Of a stretch of 64,000 bases of DNA, positions 44,148-52,446 are shown in pieces (positions within the stretch are counted from its first letter, which is position 1; every line of letters begins with the position of its first letter). A program made the translations under genes and the position numbers. A model generated the notes under the pieces. It did no database searches, was not told where the DNA came from, and saw only the letters and a program-made list of their open reading frames with translations. The DNA is from Zhouia spongiae (lineage in GTDB: Bacteria; Bacteroidota; Bacteroidia; Flavobacteriales; Flavobacteriaceae), in the NCBI RefSeq assembly GCF_022760175.1, contig NZ_CP094326.1, positions 2,220,804 through 2,284,803 of the forward strand. The letters are read 5' to 3'.

Positions 44148-44651
44148 GTGAAAATAACGGAAAAAGAATTTTTAGATAAGATAAACGAGCATAAGGGGAT
44201 TCTTTATAAAGTAACAAGGATGTATTGTGATGAACCTGAAGATCGGGAAGATCTATCTCAGGAGATTACCCTGCAACTCTGGAAATCGATAGATACCTTT
44301 AAAGGAAATAGTCAATTTTCTTCCTGGATGTATCGTGTGGCATTGAACACTGCCATCGTCTTTTTCAAAAAAGACAAAAAGAGAAAGAATACGACGGCTG
44401 ATATAAAGATAGACCCTGTAGCTCATAAAGACTATGATCGTGATAAAGATAAGCAACTCGACTGTTTTTATAAAGCGATAAAGGAGTTGAACAAATTAGA
44501 CAAAGCACTCATATTACTCTACATTGACGGGTATTCAGGAAAGGAGATTGCCGAAAACCTGGGGATTACTGAAGTTAACGCAAGAGTAAAAATTAATAGG
44601 GCAAAAAAACAATTAAAACGAATTATAAAAGCACAAGGCTATGAATTTTGA
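44148..44651 (+). CDS. ECF-type RNA polymerase sigma factor
   Basis: The 167-residue protein has sigma region 2 (DREDLSQEITLQLWKSIDTF, then FSSWMYRVALNTAIVFFKKDKK) and region 4 (LNKLDKALILLYIDGYSGKEIAENLGITEVNARVKINRAKKQLK). It directs RNA polymerase to stress-type promoters. The start is GTG at 44148; there is no ATG before region 2. Its end overlaps the next gene by 11 nt, typical of sigma/anti-sigma pairs. Confidence 0.92.
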   Translation: MKITEKEFLDKINEHKGILYKVTRMYCDEPEDREDLSQEITLQLWKSIDTFKGNSQFSSWMYRVALNTAIVFFKKDKKRKNTTADIKIDPVAHKDYDRDKDKQLDCFYKAIKELNKLDKALILLYIDGYSGKEIAENLGITEVNARVKINRAKKQLKRIIKAQGYEF

Positions 44652-45264
44652 AGATATTAAACAAAAGATGGATATGCAGAACATGGATGACCTGGTGATT
44701 CCCAATCGTATCAAAGCATTGAAAAAAACACAACTTCCTATTCAAAAAATAAGGAAGAATATAAAAAGCGAGCTTATTACCCAGGTATCAATTATTTTAT
44801 TCTTATTTGCTATACCTCATTTCATCGAAATAAATCCGGTGGCTAAAGGGATGTATTTCATCCTTGTATTTATTACCTCAATGATCACTACTACTTATTT
44901 GATTAGGATGAACGATTTTATGAAGCAAACCTCCAAATTGTCTTTAAGTACAAAGGAAGTTTTGCTTAAAACCGTGTTTGAATTGAGGTTGACACTAGAA
45001 GTGTACAAAACGGCCATTATATCAGGAAGTTTATTGCTTCCTGTCATTGCTTTTTTATTGATAAAAGGAAGAAAGAGCGTTGATGAGTCTGCTTTTTTAG
45101 CGATTATAACATTCGATATTCCTTTTGAAAAGATCGTCCTTTACATCATCGGTTATGTGCTCATCGCAGTGCTGATCTTCATTATTACCGGGTGGTGGTC
45201 TGATGCTTTGTACGGAACATATGCAAAAGACCTTAAAAACACCCTGGAAAAGATGGAAGACTAA
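44641..45264 (+). CDS. Membrane protein, probable anti-sigma factor
   Basis: A 207-residue protein with a cytoplasmic N-terminus of about 45 residues and four or five hydrophobic segments (about 46-62, 68-86, 120-140 and 165-185). There is no zinc-binding ASD motif, so it is not a classic anti-sigma. The overlap with the sigma gene and the cytoplasmic head make it the best candidate for membrane control of the sigma factor, an inference from position. Confidence 0.7.
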   Translation: MNFEDIKQKMDMQNMDDLVIPNRIKALKKTQLPIQKIRKNIKSELITQVSIILFLFAIPHFIEINPVAKGMYFILVFITSMITTTYLIRMNDFMKQTSKLSLSTKEVLLKTVFELRLTLEVYKTAIISGSLLLPVIAFLLIKGRKSVDESAFLAIITFDIPFEKIVLYIIGYVLIAVLIFIITGWWSDALYGTYAKDLKNTLEKMED

Positions 45265-45726
45265 AAAAACACTTACCAATGACCAAATTTATAGAAAGCA
45301 GTTATTTATATGGCCCTGTGAGGGATGCTGTATAAGCAACCATATAAATCTGACAAAATGCTCCTGTCTCCACAAGTTAGCTTGTGGAGTTTTGGTCAAT
45401 CGAAGCTTTTCGGTTTTGCTTCTTTAGACCTGTATTGTTGTTTTAATACATTCTCCTGTTGTTTTATCCGGATTCAGAACAATTTGGGACTTTAATTCCA
45501 TTAAGCAGGTAAGGTGTTGAAATTGACGATAGAATAACAGATAAAGTTGATACTAACACTAAATGGCTCCATTTTTCAGATTGTATGAATAATGGGGATC
45601 CCTCACAGTTGTTTAAAAACCTACTCTCTTTATGTATTGTATTAACTGAAAACGGGGAATGAAAAATGGCGGAAAACAGGGGTTTATTATCTTCTGATGT
45701 TATCTAATTTTGTTATCTATACCTAA
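45265..45726 (+). other. 460-bp region without a convincing gene
   Basis: It holds one strong terminator-like hairpin, CTCCACAAG-TTAG-CTTGTGGAG with TTTT (45368-45393), ending the sigma operon. A weaker GAAGC/GCTTC stem follows at about 45402. At about 45525-45662 a 43-codon stretch without start codon is open, possibly a gene remnant. Nothing else was recognised. Confidence 0.6.
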
Positions 45727-46095
45727 ATGTTATTAAAAAAAAGCAATATGATTTTTTTACCCCAAAGTATTAACAATACGGTACAAGACCTAATGGTCGA
45801 TGCTTTTGAAACACTTAAAAATCCTAATAATTCGGAATTGAAAATTAGCGAGCTATTGGCTACAAAGCCTATTTTAGAGCAGGTTTTTAACTTGGTGAAA
45901 ACAACAGGTTTTTATGAAGTAGAAGATAACCTTAACCTCATAAAAGCTTTAACAATAGATTTAGAGAACGATAATGCTGAGGATGCTTTATACCATACCT
46001 GGGCGACTATGGTAAACAATATGAATACAGTGCAAAGTCAAGAAAAATTTAATGCTAAGTTTGCTTTGTTTGTACCTGTTGTTCTAAAAAAATGA
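45727..46095 (+). CDS. Small protein of unknown function before the LRR gene
   Basis: A 122-residue helical protein (FKNPNN-like turn then helices LKISELLATKPILEQVFNLV and NLNLIKALTIDLENDNAEDALYHTWATMVNN). An ATG at 45727 or 45748 can start it. It has no signal peptide or membrane segment and no recognised family. It lies 38 nt before the leucine-rich-repeat gene on the same strand and has similarly AT-rich codons, so the two may be one unit. Confidence 0.6.
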   Translation: MLLKKSNMIFLPQSINNTVQDLMVDAFETLKNPNNSELKISELLATKPILEQVFNLVKTTGFYEVEDNLNLIKALTIDLENDNAEDALYHTWATMVNNMNTVQSQEKFNAKFALFVPVVLKK

Positions 46096-46133
46096 TGTTA
46101 ATTTCTAAATCTGAATCGTAAATCTCTACTTCC

Positions 46134-48527
46134 ATGACGCTTGATATTCACAATATTGAAATTGAATTTAACCGTTTAAAACTCCAAAAACAATATACTT
46201 CTGATGATTTATATGCCTTATTTATTATTGGGAAAATCAGCAGAGATAAAACCATAATTTCTGAAGTAACCGAATTGTTACAGCAGTTTGGTACCGAAGC
46301 TATAAACCAAGCTTTTAAAACCAGAAATAAGCTACCTCAACAAGATGGGGATAGAAATAAAATATTAAGTTCCTTAATCTCCTACGCTATTAAAGATGCT
46401 TATTTTCCTGTAGGAGAAGCTTACAAATTATTTGATTTTATCGAAATCCGTTTAGATGACGAGGAAATTCTAAAAAAGCTGAATAAAAACCTTTCGGTTA
46501 TTACCCAGTTTAATAGTATAACGCACATACATATTTATGAGGGTTTTACCAATGGTATTCCTGCTGAAATTGGAGAAATAACATCACTAACAAACCTTGA
46601 AATAGAGGGTGGTTACACGCGTTTACCAGATACCATCGGGAATTTAGCAGGGTTAGAAGAACTAGAAATTGATTGTGAGGGATTACAAGAAATTCCAAAG
46701 AGTATTATCAAGTTGTCAGCTCTGAAAGAGCTGGATATTATGGTAGCTTCGAAAACGGAAGAACCCATAAAAATGCCTTTTAATTTATCAGCACTTAAGC
46801 AATTAGAGCGTTTAACTTTCTATAAAATAAATGTTGAAAACCTTACGAAACTTCAACTGCCAGAGTCATTAAAGAAAATAGGTTTTTATCGTTTACCTAA
46901 GCTCAGGGCATTACCGCAATCTGTTGCTAAGTTAAAAAACCTTGAGAGACTCGAGGTTTATAATTGTCCGCTTTTAGAAACCATTCCAGATGAAATAAGT
47001 GAGCTTGAACAATTAACCTATATCAGACTTCAGGCAGTTCCGCTTATAAAGCAAATAAAAGACACGATTATATTTGCTCCAAGTATAACTTCCTTAACTT
47101 TAGATGATACTATAGAAATAACAACAACACAAACCTATTTTAAAAATACCGAGTTAAGTATTAGAGATACACGCATGTTAAGTTACGTGTTAACCCATGC
47201 TAAATATTTTTCCAACCTTAGGCGTTTAAGTTTAGGCAATTTTAGTGATTTTGACACCGTAAAAGTAGGATTAGAACACCTTACAAATCTAGAAGAAATA
47301 TCGGCGAGTTCGCTTCATAACAGTGATGTTTTATGGAAAAAACTAGCAGCTTGTAAGCATTTAAAAAAATTAAGTTTTAACTATGTAGATTTAGAAGGGA
47401 TTCCTAATTTAAGTACGCTTCAAAACCTTAAAACTGTTAGTATAGGACGAAGTAATAATTTTGTTTTAGATACAGACCATTTACCTAAAGATTTAGAAAA
47501 ATTAGATCTGTCATTTATAAAAGGGATACAAGCAGGTGAAAACAGTATAAATTCCGCTTCGATAAAATTAGAAGGACTAACATTAGAAGATCCTAAAGCT
47601 CTATACCGAAAAATAATAACTCCTTATCTATTCTTTTACCCAAAATTAGAAGAAGATTATACTCCTGAAGATTTAATACCTTATTTACAAAAACCAGAAG
47701 TTTTAAAAACGTTATACACTTCTTGTCCTATAGGTTCTTTTGAATCAATATTTAAATACTGTACCCAATTAGAACGTTTATCGATAGACAATAAAACTGA
47801 AGACAAGACAGAATTACAAAGCCATCCTACTACGCAGCTTAAGATATTAAGACTAACAAATTACAAGGGAAGTAACCTAAAAGAGATAGTAACCAATACA
47901 CCAAACTTAGAATTACTTTTTATTAATGATTATTATTCTCTAGATACTTTCCCTGAGGTGGATTTGCCTAAGCTAGAAAATTTATTTTTGGTGAGTACGT
48001 CATTTGAGGGGCTTCAAAATTTAAAAGCAGCAAAACTCGACCGACTCCATATATTTATGTGTTATGAATTTACACCAGAAGCTTATGCGGCTATACAACA
48101 ATTTACATCATTAAAAAAGTTAAGTTTTTCAGGATCAGACAACATAACTACTATTCCAAAAGAAATTACGACCCTACATCTTACAGAGTTTTTGATGGAG
48201 CATGATGTAGATGAGTTTCCTGATTACATAAAAAGTATGACTACTTTGGAAACGCTCTCGCTTGGTGCTAATGCTTTTGAAAACTTGCCTTTATGGATTG
48301 CAGATTTGCCTAATCTAACCCGTTTATGCATTAATCATTGCAGATTTGAAAATCCTGTTTCAGACTATTTTAAAAAACTAAAATTAGTTGAGTTAAAGTA
48401 TTACACCAATAAGTTCTCAGGTTATAATATGCCTTATGATAATTACAGAAATTTGATAACTCCAAATTATACCAAGCAAGTAGCAGAGTTCAGCAATAAT
48501 TTTAATGTATATGCAAAAGATTCTTAG
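46134..48527 (+). CDS. Leucine-rich-repeat protein, large
   Basis: The 797-residue protein has a helical head (about 1-140) followed by at least 15 leucine-rich repeats (for example ITSLTNLEIEGGYTRLPDTIG and LAGLEELEIDCEGLQEIPKS, read as units of 22-24 residues). There is no signal peptide or membrane anchor, so it is probably cytoplasmic. Bacterial LRR proteins bind other proteins, but the partner is unknown. Codons are clearly more AT-rich (many TTA, AAA) than in neighbouring genes, a sign of transfer. A decayed gene of a family seen beside such genes follows. Confidence 0.85.
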   Translation: MTLDIHNIEIEFNRLKLQKQYTSDDLYALFIIGKISRDKTIISEVTELLQQFGTEAINQAFKTRNKLPQQDGDRNKILSSLISYAIKDAYFPVGEAYKLFDFIEIRLDDEEILKKLNKNLSVITQFNSITHIHIYEGFTNGIPAEIGEITSLTNLEIEGGYTRLPDTIGNLAGLEELEIDCEGLQEIPKSIIKLSALKELDIMVASKTEEPIKMPFNLSALKQLERLTFYKINVENLTKLQLPESLKKIGFYRLPKLRALPQSVAKLKNLERLEVYNCPLLETIPDEISELEQLTYIRLQAVPLIKQIKDTIIFAPSITSLTLDDTIEITTTQTYFKNTELSIRDTRMLSYVLTHAKYFSNLRRLSLGNFSDFDTVKVGLEHLTNLEEISASSLHNSDVLWKKLAACKHLKKLSFNYVDLEGIPNLSTLQNLKTVSIGRSNNFVLDTDHLPKDLEKLDLSFIKGIQAGENSINSASIKLEGLTLEDPKALYRKIITPYLFFYPKLEEDYTPEDLIPYLQKPEVLKTLYTSCPIGSFESIFKYCTQLERLSIDNKTEDKTELQSHPTTQLKILRLTNYKGSNLKEIVTNTPNLELLFINDYYSLDTFPEVDLPKLENLFLVSTSFEGLQNLKAAKLDRLHIFMCYEFTPEAYAAIQQFTSLKKLSFSGSDNITTIPKEITTLHLTEFLMEHDVDEFPDYIKSMTTLETLSLGANAFENLPLWIADLPNLTRLCINHCRFENPVSDYFKKLKLVELKYYTNKFSGYNMPYDNYRNLITPNYTKQVAEFSNNFNVYAKDS

Positions 48528-48576
48528 TTAAAAAATCTGTCTGAATACCAAGTATTAAATGATATCTTAAAAGAAA

Positions 48577-49169
48577 ATGAAAAGACCCAATACAGTACCC
48601 AAAGAAGCAATATGGAATGAAGATGACTATGAGTGGGAATTAGGAGAAAGAAATAAAGCTGGTGAATGAAAGTGGAGGGAAGCTTCGAAAGGTTCTACAT
48701 GCTTTTTTTTAATGACAACGGAAATCTAATAAGTGCTAAAAGGTTTCATCCTAACGGTGAGGTTTCTCCAGAGGTTTCTTATGATGAAGAAAGGAATGAA
48801 TTATCTACTTATTATGCATCAGTGGGAGATATGATGGAGTATTTCCATGAAAACAGCTTTAAAAACGCTTGGAAAGTAGAAAGAATAGTTGAAAGCTCTC
48901 CTAGCTTATGATTTTTATAATAAAGCAGGAAGACCGCTATCTATACAAGGAGATAGTGTTTCTGAATTAGAAAAATTGAAAACGAAACTGTCAAACAAGC
49001 CATTAAATGTTTAAACAAGGTAATTACTCTTCTAAAAGAGAGCAAAGATCTCGATGAAAAAATTATAGAAGAGTCAGATATTCTTCATAAACCACACTAT
49101 ACACAAACAGTTTCTGAAAAATTTTCGGGCGTAGTTGCCTTTGGAGTTTCAATCCAACGAAATACTTAA
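48577..49169 (+). pseudogene. Decayed gene downstream of the LRR gene
   Basis: It starts with MKRPNTVPKEAIWNEDDYEW and ELGERNKAGE, then meets TGA at 48667. Reading resumes with KWREASKGSTCFF, shifts frame at a T run (about 48704-48712), and continues with NDNGNLISAKRFHPNGEVS up to ESSPSL. Further frames give AYDFYNKAGRPLSIQG and, to 49169, NETVKQAIKCLNKVITLL with KPHYTQTVSEKFSGVVAF. These pieces lie in natural order, so this is one gene with at least three lesions, of a family (EWELG, RFHPDG) seen in flavobacteria. An 81-codon ORF at 48666 is part of it. Confidence 0.72.
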
Positions 49170-49219
49170 GATGTTTTATAATAACCGAGGTTAAAATATC
49201 CTAATAATTAGCGTATTTT

Positions 49220-49265
49220 ATTTGATATATCAAATATTTGCAATAAGTTTGTTTGATATATCAAA
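49220..49265. promoter_or_regulatory. MarR promoter with two identical operators
   Basis: The 14-bp palindrome TTTGATATATCAAA occurs twice (49221-49234 and 49252-49265), with centres 31 bp apart, three helical turns. The -33 TTTG (49221-49224) lies in the first and the -7 TAAGTTTG (49244-49251) sits between them, with 19-nt spacing. A repressor at either site would block transcription. Confidence 0.8.
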
Positions 49266-49270
49266 TAAGA

Positions 49271-49708
49271 ATGAAATTTAATACACCTACGTCAACGATA
49301 CTCTACTCAATCGAAGAGTCGATTAAGGCCTACAGAAAATTATGTGCTAAAAATATATCAGAAGTAATTCCGGATATAACGGTCGATCAGGCTCTGATAC
49401 TGGTAATCTTAAGTGAAAATGGAGGTTATACGCAAATGGAAATCGCCGATATGGTTTTTAAGGATTATGCTTCCATTACTCGCATATTAAAATTAATGGA
49501 GGATAAGGACTATTTAAAAAAGGAGGTAAATGTACATGACAGAAGACGATCGTTAATGACTTTAACAGCGAGAGGAAAAAAAGCGATCACTTTATTACAT
49601 CCGATCATAAAGCTCAACAGAAGTACCGCATTAAAAGGATTTACAGAAGTAGAGCTTGTTCAATTGTTCGACTTGCTAAAAAGGATAACCAAAAACTGTA
49701 CTCTTTAA
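49271..49708 (+). CDS. MarR-family transcriptional regulator
   Basis: The 145-residue winged-helix protein starts at ATG 49271; a TTG at 49253 lies inside the operator and is rejected. Visible features are TVDQALILVILSENGGYTQMEIADMVFKDYASITRILKLMEDKDYL and the wing VNVHDRRRSLMTLTARGKKA. It is the first gene of an operon with a serine hydrolase. The two palindromes around its promoter suggest autorepression, relieved by a small ligand that is not known. Confidence 0.93.
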   Translation: MKFNTPTSTILYSIEESIKAYRKLCAKNISEVIPDITVDQALILVILSENGGYTQMEIADMVFKDYASITRILKLMEDKDYLKKEVNVHDRRRSLMTLTARGKKAITLLHPIIKLNRSTALKGFTEVELVQLFDLLKRITKNCTL

Positions 49709-49709
49709 A

Positions 49710-51137
49710 ATGAAAAAAGTAATTTATTTATGGTCTACCGTATTTATTTTCTCCTGCACAGGAAGTACTACGATTTCTCATCAAGATAATAAAGTAATTG
49801 AAATCAGTAATTACCTGGACTCGCTGGATGGTTTTAGCGGAGCTGTGTTAATAGCCAGGAATGACAGTGTTCTGTTTAAAAAAGCTTATGGATATGCTCA
49901 TTTGGGGCATAAGGTTAAAAATAATACAGCCACCAAATTTTCATATGCATCAATTGGTAAATCGTTTACGGCCGTGGCCGTTTTTCAATTGATCCAGGAA
50001 GGGAAATTATCATTAAGCGATCCCATGGGAAAGTTTCTTCCCGATTATCCTAACCAGGCTGCCGGAGATTCGATCACGATCAAACAGCTGTTAATGCATA
50101 GAAGCGGGTTGCCTAATTATTTCCAATCGGAAAAATTTATAAATACTTCAAAGGAGCAATACAGGGATATGAAAAGCCTGGCTTCATTATATGAAGAAGA
50201 GCCTCTGGAATTTAAACCTGATGAAGATTTTGCTTACCGGAATACAAACTATATCGTACTGGGCAGAATTATAGAAGCTGTTTCGCAAATGCCATATGAG
50301 GAGTTTGTTCGTAAAAACATTTTTGCTGTGGCTAAAATGGAAAACACCGGTAACCCGGACTCTGATCACCCCGTTGAAAATGCAGCCGAGAGCTATATGC
50401 TGTCGGAGATATATCCGAATCAGCTTCAAAAGACATTTTTTATGAGTGCAGTAAAGGGAGGGCCTGCGGGCGGTGGACGTTCGACCCTGGATGACCTGTA
50501 TAAATTTGCCACTGCGTTTAAAAATGGCAGGTTGCTGAATGCTACTTATACCGATATGATGAAAACAGCCCCCGTAAACGGGTGGTATGGCTACGGAATG
50601 CAATTTGCAGGGGCTAAAGGTTCAGGTATTTATGGGCATAGCGGCGGGCATTTTGGCGTGGGTGCTGAATGGCGCATTTTTGATAAACAAGGCTATACGG
50701 TAATTCTGTTAACCAATAAAGACCTGGACCAGGGCTTTTTTGATGCCCGCTTTTTTATTGAAAAAGTTATTGCGGGAGCTACGCCAAAGCTGGATAGTTA
50801 CTTCTTTACGAAGAAGGTCATACATGCTTATATGGAGAAAGGTGCTGAGAATGCGGAAAAGATGATCGTAGGAGCTAAAAACGAATTGTCAGAAATAAAT
50901 ATGAATGCCAAGGGGTATGAGATGATCAAGAGAGGGTTTTATGAGAAAGCAATCGGTCTGTTTCAACTCGAGGTTCTTGCATTTCCCGAATCTTACGATG
51001 CGTATGACTCATTGGGAGAAGCTTATATGATGAATGGTGATACCGAGAAAGCAATAAAAAATTACGAAAAAAGTCTGGCTTTGAATCCTGAAAATGACAA
51101 TGCCAAAGAAAAATTAGAAATGTTGGAGGGAAAATAA
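49710..51137 (+). CDS. Serine beta-lactamase-like hydrolase lipoprotein with TPR tail
   Basis: A 475-residue protein with lipobox FIFSCTG (Cys16). The class C beta-lactamase/D-peptidase fold shows the S-x-x-K motif at Ser81-Lys84 (SYASIGKS), YRNTNY, and the HSGG loop near residue 310. The C-terminal ~100 residues contain TPR units (GFYEKAIGLFQLEVLAFPESYDAYDSLGEAYM, read in parts). It may cleave peptides or esters in the periplasm. It follows the MarR gene by one base and is surely co-regulated. Confidence 0.9.
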   Translation: MKKVIYLWSTVFIFSCTGSTTISHQDNKVIEISNYLDSLDGFSGAVLIARNDSVLFKKAYGYAHLGHKVKNNTATKFSYASIGKSFTAVAVFQLIQEGKLSLSDPMGKFLPDYPNQAAGDSITIKQLLMHRSGLPNYFQSEKFINTSKEQYRDMKSLASLYEEEPLEFKPDEDFAYRNTNYIVLGRIIEAVSQMPYEEFVRKNIFAVAKMENTGNPDSDHPVENAAESYMLSEIYPNQLQKTFFMSAVKGGPAGGGRSTLDDLYKFATAFKNGRLLNATYTDMMKTAPVNGWYGYGMQFAGAKGSGIYGHSGGHFGVGAEWRIFDKQGYTVILLTNKDLDQGFFDARFFIEKVIAGATPKLDSYFFTKKVIHAYMEKGAENAEKMIVGAKNELSEINMNAKGYEMIKRGFYEKAIGLFQLEVLAFPESYDAYDSLGEAYMMNGDTEKAIKNYEKSLALNPENDNAKEKLEMLEGK

Positions 51138-51361
51138 AAACTTTATATAACTCAAGATGCCTGTTTAAACTTTATAACCAATACTTTATGTTGGTTTTTA
51201 GGGATGTTCCGAAGCGTTCTGAAGGAACGGTCGGGGAGGGTACACCTTTATTGTATACGAATCATTAGGTTAAAATGCTGAAAAAGTGTATCTTGGTGAG
51301 AAAATTATTGTAGCATGCTGTTGTAACACTTACAAGCGTAGTAATCTAACTATCTAGAAAA

Positions 51362-51649
51362 ATGAGTTTCGGAGCCGGACATATACAGGATATGATTAAT
51401 CGGATAAGGCAAAACCGGGCACAACGACCGTCTGCCAAAGCCAAATTTAAGGAACACAACAGGGAGGTGATCTATTCCGATGTTCATACGACACAACTTC
51501 GGTTTAAAAATGTTTCATTAGAAGAACTTACCAAAATCAAAAAACAGATACAAGTCCGTGCGAGACAGGAGAGAAGGACCGAGTCTATTATTTATATTAC
51601 AGTAACCGGAGTTTTAGCGATAGCATTTTTCTTCTTTTTAGGAATCTGA
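51362..51649 (+). CDS. Small single-pass membrane protein
   Basis: A 95-residue protein: MSFGAGHIQDMINRIRQNRAQR at the start is Gly/Arg-rich, the middle has FKNVSLEELTKIKKQIQVRARQERR, and the last ~20 residues form a membrane segment. Similar short tail-anchored proteins occur in other flavobacteria but have no known function. It lies between the hydrolase and a repeat copy. Confidence 0.65.
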   Translation: MSFGAGHIQDMINRIRQNRAQRPSAKAKFKEHNREVIYSDVHTTQLRFKNVSLEELTKIKKQIQVRARQERRTESIIYITVTGVLAIAFFFFLGI

Positions 51650-51713
51650 TAAGGCACAATTTTTGACCGAAAGTTGTAAACCTTTCCTATGAAAACATTT
51701 CTGAGGTTATTTC

Positions 51714-51893
51714 CTCGATCATCGAGATTTAATGCTCCGACGCTTGTCCTTGTGAAATGTTCCTGAAGGAATTTCATTGGGTCTGCATCGAAATGTTTTG
51801 CCATGCGCCAGCTGGTTCCATCGCAAAAAAGGGCTACCAGGCCTTTTCTTTACGCTTGGCCCTCTCGTGGGCTTGCTCCGAGGTAGTTTACTT
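51714..51893. repeat. Intergenic repeat family, copy D
   Basis: About 180 bp, running from CTCGATCATCGAGATTT to the foot CTCGTGGGCTTGCTCCGAGG-TAGTTTACTT. It is the inverted counterpart of copy A, 33 kb away; both feet and bodies match closely. The ORFs 51757-51972 and 51777-52076 that cross it share the peptide PAGSIAK with the ORF across copy A and are not credible genes in this part. A live promoter lies 27 bp beyond the foot. Confidence 0.82.
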
Positions 51894-51919
51894 TTCTTAT
51901 TGTTTCATCTTGCATGCCT

Positions 51920-51927
51920 TAGCTTTG
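51920..51927 (+). promoter_or_regulatory. -7 element just beyond repeat copy D
   Basis: TAGCTTTG followed by CACC, a perfect TAnnTTTG, with TTG at about 51901-51903. It precedes the reading frame that opens at GTG 51951. Confidence 0.5.
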
Positions 51928-51950
51928 CACCTAAAATTGATTCTTACAAA

Positions 51951-52367
51951 GTGGTTAAGGCCAATAAGATAAAGAGAAAGATCAGTCAGAACCATGTTCT
52001 GGTTTTTGAAGGTTTAAAGAAATCTGATGAATTCTGTCACTATATAAACATAATATACAGGAAAAACGATTTGTAGGTTGACCAAAATTTGGTGTTCCGA
52101 ATAGATGGCAGGCAATATTATATGTCGTTTTACGAATGTGAACGAAGCACGAATACAATCAATTTATTACCTATGGCCATTGATGGTGTTTTGGAGTCTA
52201 AAGAGATGGGACCGCTGTTAGAAGATAGTTATACGTCGCGGTACGGAAAGTGGTACATCCTGATAGAAGTTCACGATGAAGAATTTAACGATTGCCTTTC
52301 GCCACGATACGAATACAGGGATCAGGTGGAAGGTTTCCTGAACGATCTGTACGATCCAGAACTATAA
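51951..52367 (+). pseudogene. Gene of unknown family interrupted by one in-frame TAG
   Basis: From GTG 51951 to 52367 one frame is open for 138 codons except a TAG at 52074-52076. Before it: VVKANKIKRKISQNHVLVF..KSDEFCHYINIIYRKNDL; after it: VDQNLVFRIDGRQYYMSFY and a conserved-looking acidic end, DEEFNDCLSPRYEYRDQVEG. Composition is alike on both sides and a promoter precedes it, so it is probably one gene with a nonsense mutation. Alternatively the second part is a 92-codon gene starting at TTG 52089. No family recognised. Confidence 0.45.
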
Positions 52368-52446
52368 TGAGTTGTTATTAAAACAATAATTTTACCGCCG
52401 TCAGGAACAAAACATATATCTTTATCTGGCCATAGAAGCTTGTATA

